Assembly (NCBI GenBank): GCA_944389025.1
Contig: CALXKU010000002.1
Span: 101,445 to 165,444 of the forward strand
Source: an uncultured Spirochaetaceae bacterium
Lineage (GTDB): Bacteria > Spirochaetota > Spirochaetia > Sphaerochaetales > Sphaerochaetaceae
Length of the DNA: 64,000 nt
Reading direction: 5' to 3'
Below, piece by piece: positions 60,162 through 64,000 of this stretch; position 1 is the stretch's first letter; each line of letters opens with the position of its first letter. The notes under the pieces were generated by a model. It ran no database searches. It had not been told where the DNA came from and saw only the letters and a program-made list of their open reading frames with translations. A program made the translations under genes and the position numbers.

Positions 60162-60959
60162 ATGCAAAAAAAATATGGTGTTATAAGCCAGTTGCGTAAA
60201 ACCCGTATGCTTGAACTATTCAGAACATACCTGGTTGTTGGCGGTATGCCACGTGCGGTCGAAAGATATAAGGAAACAAACAATTTCTCAATCGTACAGG
60301 ATATACAAAGAACGATAATGAAAGATTATGAACTGGATATAATCAAATATGCAGAGAGCAATAAAAAGCAGAAGGTACGCTCATGTTTTCTTTCGATTCC
60401 CAAGCAGCTTACCAAAGAAAACAGGAAATTCCAATACTCCATGGTGGGAAAAGGATCCTCGGCGAGAAAATACAGCTCCAGTATTCTTTGGCTCTCAGAT
60501 GCAAATGTGGCAAATTTCTGTCATAACATCTCAACATTGGAATTACCACTCAAGGCTTACGAAGAAGAGAATGATTTCAAAGTCTATTTATCTGATACCG
60601 GGCTTCTCGTCTCTCAATACAAGGAGGGAACCGCATTGGATATCATCACGGATAAAATTGGACGGCACAAAGGTGCAATATATGAGAATGCTGTCGCACA
60701 GATGCTTACAGCAAAAGGCTATCGCCTTCATTTCTTCAAGCCATCACAGAATATGGAAATCGATTTTGTAATTCGTTTTGAAGATTCTGTATGCCCGATA
60801 GAGGTCAAATCCAGTGAGCATATCCGCTCAAGATCTCTCACATCACTGCTTTCAAACGAGAAATACAAAGCAAAAAAAGCAATAAGACTATCTACGAAAA
60901 ACATAGGGGAAGAGAATGGCATACTCTCACTTCCTGTTTACATGGCGTTCCTTCTATAG
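60162..60959 (+). pseudogene. Truncated AAA+DUF4143 ATPase
   Basis: A 265-residue frame matching the C-terminal part of DUF4143 ATPases: YLVVGGMPRAVERY, LSDTGLLVSQY, GAIYENAVAQMLTAKGY, MEIDFVI and CPIEVKSS (PD-(D/E)XK-like). The N-terminal AAA domain with Walker motifs, about 150 residues, is absent. The ATG at 60162 lies in AT-rich repeated DNA with no ribosome-binding site, so the frame is a remnant. It is unlike the remnant at 46,700. Confidence 0.65.
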
Positions 60960-61117
60960 CGTGACGCTCATTTTCCCAGGCAGTGTCTCTCGAATTTCTC
61001 AGCACGAAGAAACAGCATTCAGGGAGGGCGGAATCCAGAAAGAATATTTTCTAACCGGAAGTTAACATATTGACTCTACAGGTTCAGAATCAAACAATTA
61101 GAGAAAGAGGCGGTTCT

Positions 61118-61603
61118 ATGAAGCATTTTCTTATTTTCACAACAGTTTTGGCGTCACTATTACTATCTGCATGCACTCCAGAAAATAACGGAGTAGAAAA
61201 CAAACCTTTCTTAGAGCAAGATGTTGCATGGCAGGAGATACAGGCAGACACGATTACTCTAGAAAACCTCACACCTGATTCAATTTATTCAATTCAAGTC
61301 AAAAATGATGGAAGTAGAAAACTATCATCAACATCAGAATCTTCAGATTTACATCCAACTAAAGTAGGCACTTATCTATTGTCCTCTAAAGATGGACAGA
61401 TATCTTTCTCGCTAAATGACATAAAAGCAACCGTCGGAGATGAGTATCACATAAGCAGACTGAATGGCAACTATCGTGATATGAAAATTGAGGAACAGAA
61501 AGATTACTATATCCCCTACATCAGAGAGGGCAGGGAGGGAAAGCTCTATGAGGAATTTATCTCATGGACACAGAAAATCTTAAAAATGATGGCCTCGATA
61601 TAA
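61118..61603 (+). pseudogene. Lipoprotein gene, first part, probably frameshifted
   Basis: Codes for a signal peptide with lipobox LLLSAC (Cys about 18) and about 140 mature residues of a low-complexity polar protein. The last codons overlap a second frame (61564-62532) that continues as a larger polar protein without its own signal or ribosome-binding site. Both parts share Asp/Asn/Ser-rich composition and a similar AT-rich codon use, so a single gene broken near 61,580 is likely. AGAGG precedes the ATG at 61118; the frame extends upstream to 61070. Confidence 0.5.
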
Positions 61604-62532
61604 ATAACATCGTAATATGCGACTCAAATTCAGGAGGAGGAGAGAAATATACAGATTATGGGCTGATTCTAGATTTAGAAGAGTTCAATCTCTCTCAGAA
61701 TCCTAAAAACTACGCAGTAGTGAATTTGTCAGAGTATGAGAGTATCGGAATATACAACAGTCTGTTCTTAATCGAATCAAGGAACAATAATGTTTCAAAA
61801 GAAGTGAAACTTGTTAATCCTGTAACCTTAAAACTGAATGAATCAAAAGAGATTACAGGTAAGAGCATGGTTTTCAGAGTCGATGCGGACTCTCTTGAAA
61901 AGGAAACAGAATACGTACTTAAGATAACTCCTCAAGAAAGCATGAGCAGGGATAACTATGCAATATCGATGAACAATCCAAATCCAAGATTTGCAAATAG
62001 CGGGATGAGAAGACCATATCTCTTTCCTATCAACAACTCAGATGACTCAATACTCATTTACATCGGAGAAATTGATAGTGAAAAAGGTGATTTTATCTTC
62101 GACTTCAATGTGAATGTGAATAATACATTCAACCACTATGGAAGCGTTGAAATAGTACCTCTTTCCGATAATATGACAAAACCAGAAACAATCAACCTGA
62201 CAAACAATATCAAAGCGATAAAAGAATTTGATGTAAAGCAAGGTGATAGAACAATCATTCCATTTATTATAAGAGCAGAGAATGAAGATCTGCTCTCTGA
62301 TTTCGATCTATATTTCGAATGCACGGATAAAAACTGCAATTTAGATGATGAAATCAGAATGTTTGTAATCTCTGCTCTTGATAAGGGCTTTGGATACGCA
62401 CAGACACCTGTCTGGCACAAAGAGATCGCTGAAGTATGGGCTACTGATATCCTTGAGTTCATCTATTTTGAAATAAACGGGCCAAGTGAAAATCATAATA
62501 TAGTGCTCTATGGCAAGAGCTCTTCAAAATAG
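61564..62532 (+). pseudogene. Lipoprotein gene, second part, probably frameshifted
   Basis: A 322-residue frame with many short beta-type stretches and no family I recognise. The ATG at 61564 has no Shine-Dalgarno. It probably is the continuation of the preceding lipoprotein. If both are functional separately, this one would be a cytoplasmic protein, which its Asn/Ser-rich sequence does not suggest. Confidence 0.45.
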
Positions 62533-62569
62533 AATCATTTTTTACGCTTTAACCCTAATTCATGAGAAG

Positions 62570-62598
62570 TCACCATCTTCAATTTCATAAGATGGTGA
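62570..62598. repeat. Inverted repeat upstream of TnpB
   Basis: TCACCATCTT (62570-62579) and AAGATGGTGA (62589-62598), a perfect 10-bp stem with a 9-nt loop and no T-run. It could be a terminator remnant or the left end of the element. Confidence 0.45.
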
Positions 62599-62626
62599 TG
62601 AATCATGTAGGATCGCAGATTCTATA

Positions 62627-62696
62627 TATATCAATAATACTAGTATATCAATAAGTATAGAGTTTTATATATTTTCTTGTATTATAAGTACTTATA
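62627..62696. repeat. Direct repeat and palindrome in the TnpB upstream region
   Basis: TATATCAATAA at 62627-62637 and 62644-62654, then the perfect 14-bp palindrome TATAAGTACTTATA at 62683-62696. IS200/IS605 left ends carry such hairpins; position suggests this. Confidence 0.4.
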
Positions 62697-62756
62697 TGCT
62701 ATACTCATACCATAACCGAATCAGTTGACGAGAAGGGAGGGAGAAGAGATGGGAAA

Positions 62757-63932
62757 GTGACCGTCTCCAAGTGCATGGAGTTCAGGATAAACCCTACTAT
62801 GGAGCAGAAGATTCTCATCTGGAAGACATTCGGATGCAACAGGTTCGTCTGGAACCATCTTCTTGATGAGCGCATCAGCTATGAGAAGAAGAACAAAGGA
62901 AAGCTTCTCAATACCACACCATCCCATCTGAAGAAGGAGAATTCCTTCCTTTGCGAGGTTTACTCCCTGGCTCTCTGCAATACGCAGCTCAATCTGAACC
63001 GGTCATGCAAGCTTCTCTTTCCTGAAGGGAAGGCTCCGAAGTTCAGGGCGAAGGGAAAGAATAAAAGGTCATATACAACCAACAGGATAAACAACAACAT
63101 CGAGATGATCCATATACGAGAAAAGGAGAACTATATCAAGCTTCCGAAACTCGGAAGAGTGCGCATCATACTCCACCGTAGCATACCGGATGAGTGGAGG
63201 ATGAAGCATGCGACGGTCAAGGAGACGGCAAGCGGGAAGTTCTTCATCTCTCTCACCTTCGATGTGGATATAGAGCCGATTGAGACAAGGAAGAAGTTCG
63301 ACAGGATTGAAGCATTCGACTACTCGATGCCATCCCTCGTCGTCTCCGCCTCCGGGGAGAACGACATCACGAAGGATGACATCCGCTGGTACCGCAATCT
63401 TGAGGAGAGAATAGCAAAGGAACAGAGGAGGCTCTCAAGGATGAAGTACGGCTCTGCCAACTACTGGCAGCAGAAGCACAGGATCGGGAAGCTACACGAG
63501 AAGGCGGCAAACAGGAGGAAGGATTTCCTTCATAAGCTATCCCGGAAAGTCTCCGATTCCTTTGATGCCGTCATAGTGGAGGACATAAACCTCCAGCACA
63601 TGTCGCGGACTCTGAACTTCGGGAAAGCTGTATACGACAACGGATATGGAAGGCTAAGGAACATGCTTCTCTACAAGCTGAATGAACAGGGGAAGGTGCT
63701 TGTGAAGGTTGACAGGTTCTTCCCCTCCTCAAAACGATGCTCGGTGTGTCAAGAAGTTAATCACAACCTGAAGCTTTCAGACCGTGAATGGACGTGCGGC
63801 AATTGCGGCACGCACCATGACAGGGACAGGAACGCAACAAAAAACCTGCTGGATGAGGGAAAAGACATCCTTAACCGCTGGGCCAGCGGGGATAGCTCAT
63901 TGATACTGACACCATCAGGTGTCTTTCTATGA
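62757..63932 (+). CDS. tnpB: TnpB, RNA-guided nuclease of the IS605 family
   Basis: A 391-residue TnpB. The N-terminal EFRINPTMEQ is the usual start region. RuvC catalytic residues are D188 (FDYSMPSL), E275 (IVEDINL) and D357 (DRDRNATKN). The zinc ribbon cysteines are 328, 331, 347 and 350. All are intact. TnpB is an RNA-guided nuclease that uses an omega-RNA from the element's 3' end. I report the GTG at 62757; ATG at 62775 is also possible. The GTG lies across the stop of a 3-codon frame (62749-62760) preceded by GGGAGG, so coupled initiation is likely. Confidence 0.9.
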   Translation: MTVSKCMEFRINPTMEQKILIWKTFGCNRFVWNHLLDERISYEKKNKGKLLNTTPSHLKKENSFLCEVYSLALCNTQLNLNRSCKLLFPEGKAPKFRAKGKNKRSYTTNRINNNIEMIHIREKENYIKLPKLGRVRIILHRSIPDEWRMKHATVKETASGKFFISLTFDVDIEPIETRKKFDRIEAFDYSMPSLVVSASGENDITKDDIRWYRNLEERIAKEQRRLSRMKYGSANYWQQKHRIGKLHEKAANRRKDFLHKLSRKVSDSFDAVIVEDINLQHMSRTLNFGKAVYDNGYGRLRNMLLYKLNEQGKVLVKVDRFFPSSKRCSVCQEVNHNLKLSDREWTCGNCGTHHDRDRNATKNLLDEGKDILNRWASGDSSLILTPSGVFL

Positions 63933-64000
63933 AACAAGACAGAGGCGTCAGAGTCAGAAGAACATGAGGTTCCTATCCATCTGCAATGGATGGATTCTGA
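63800..64000 (+). ncRNA. Candidate omega-RNA region of TnpB
   Basis: In the family the guide RNA spans the end of tnpB and the right end. Here the region from about 63,800 contains a small repeat (CACCATCAGGTGTC-like hairpin near 63,910) and the hairpin 63975-63991. The guide would begin just past the right end, outside this window. Confidence 0.35.

Larger units (their letters stand above)
62570..64000 (+). mobile_element. IS200/IS605-type element with tnpB and no tnpA
   Basis: One TnpB gene with upstream repeats and a hairpin just after it (ATCCAT/ATGGAT, 63975-63991). No Y1 transposase is adjacent, so the element could be moved only in trans. The right end is near or beyond the window edge, and the left end is not fixed. 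Confidence 0.55.

Noticed and set aside
62570..62598. Simple terminator for the preceding lipoprotein gene
   Set aside because: The perfect stem has no T-run after it, so I list it as a repeat and possible element end instead.
1..64000. CRISPR arrays or rRNA genes
   Set aside because: No regularly spaced repeat series and no rRNA-like conserved blocks were seen.

Overview
The window looks like one chromosomal segment of a fermentative, probably gut-associated bacterium. Moderate GC, lipoproteins with short lipoboxes, a Na+-pumping oxaloacetate decarboxylase operon, GTP-type PEP carboxykinase and several carbohydrate-active genes suggest a spirochaete of the Sphaerochaeta/Treponema type. That assignment is inference from gene content; no rRNA or marker phylogeny is available here. 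The genome is compact: neighbours often overlap by ATGA or TGATG, and convergent genes overlap at their 3' ends.

Layout. 1-12 kb: 3' part of a GH2 beta-galactosidase, purB, an alanyl-tRNA editing protein with two membrane proteins, malic enzyme, a MATE exporter, a metallo-beta-lactamase-fold hydrolase, a Y-family DNA polymerase with a YolD-like partner, and a secreted nuclease lipoprotein with a small partner. 12-22 kb: tRNA-Cys, a beta-barrel protein, an Ldh2-type dehydrogenase, a GH36-like gene with an altered catalytic motif opposite an uncharacterised gene, gpsA, a MATE remnant, a SIMPL lipoprotein, a NUDIX hydrolase and an Mrp ATPase. 22-26 kb: oadG-oadA-oadB, where oadA carries two biotinyl domains. 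26-38.7 kb: dCMP deaminase, a fused xanthine-dehydrogenase-type molybdoenzyme, aldo/keto reductase, RNase D, a WYL regulator, a candidate structured RNA, pckG, a cyclic-nucleotide-binding protein, a U32 protease and asd. 38.9-47.2 kb: tRNA-Ala followed by an accessory island with defence-type genes and decayed genes (RhuM, truncated AlbA/HATPase protein, hsdS remnant, GmrSD-like DUF262/DUF1524 protein with a DUF4268 protein and an ADP-ribosylglycohydrolase, HNH nuclease, DUF4143 ATPase remnant). 47.2-59.3 kb: a long minus-strand carbohydrate region with a GH4 glycosidase, a polysaccharide deacetylase and a ribose-type ABC importer operon led by a UlaG-like lactonase and including a LacI regulator. 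59.5-64 kb: a phosphoesterase, a truncated DUF4143 protein, a broken lipoprotein and a TnpB element.

Metabolic links. PckG, malic enzyme, OadGAB and perhaps the Ldh2-type dehydrogenase meet at the PEP/pyruvate/oxaloacetate/malate node, where decarboxylation could be coupled to Na+ export. LacZ, the GH36-like and GH4 enzymes and the ABC operon point to use of plant or host oligosaccharides and a sugar acid or lactone.

The most unusual signals are: a set of genes whose -10 box lies 5-7 nt upstream of the start codon with no Shine-Dalgarno (apparent leaderless transcripts); the island operon joining an ADP-ribosylglycohydrolase to a GmrSD-like nuclease; the GH36 homologue whose nucleophile Asp is Glu; the duplicated biotin domain in OadA; and a structured RNA candidate between pckG and the WYL gene.
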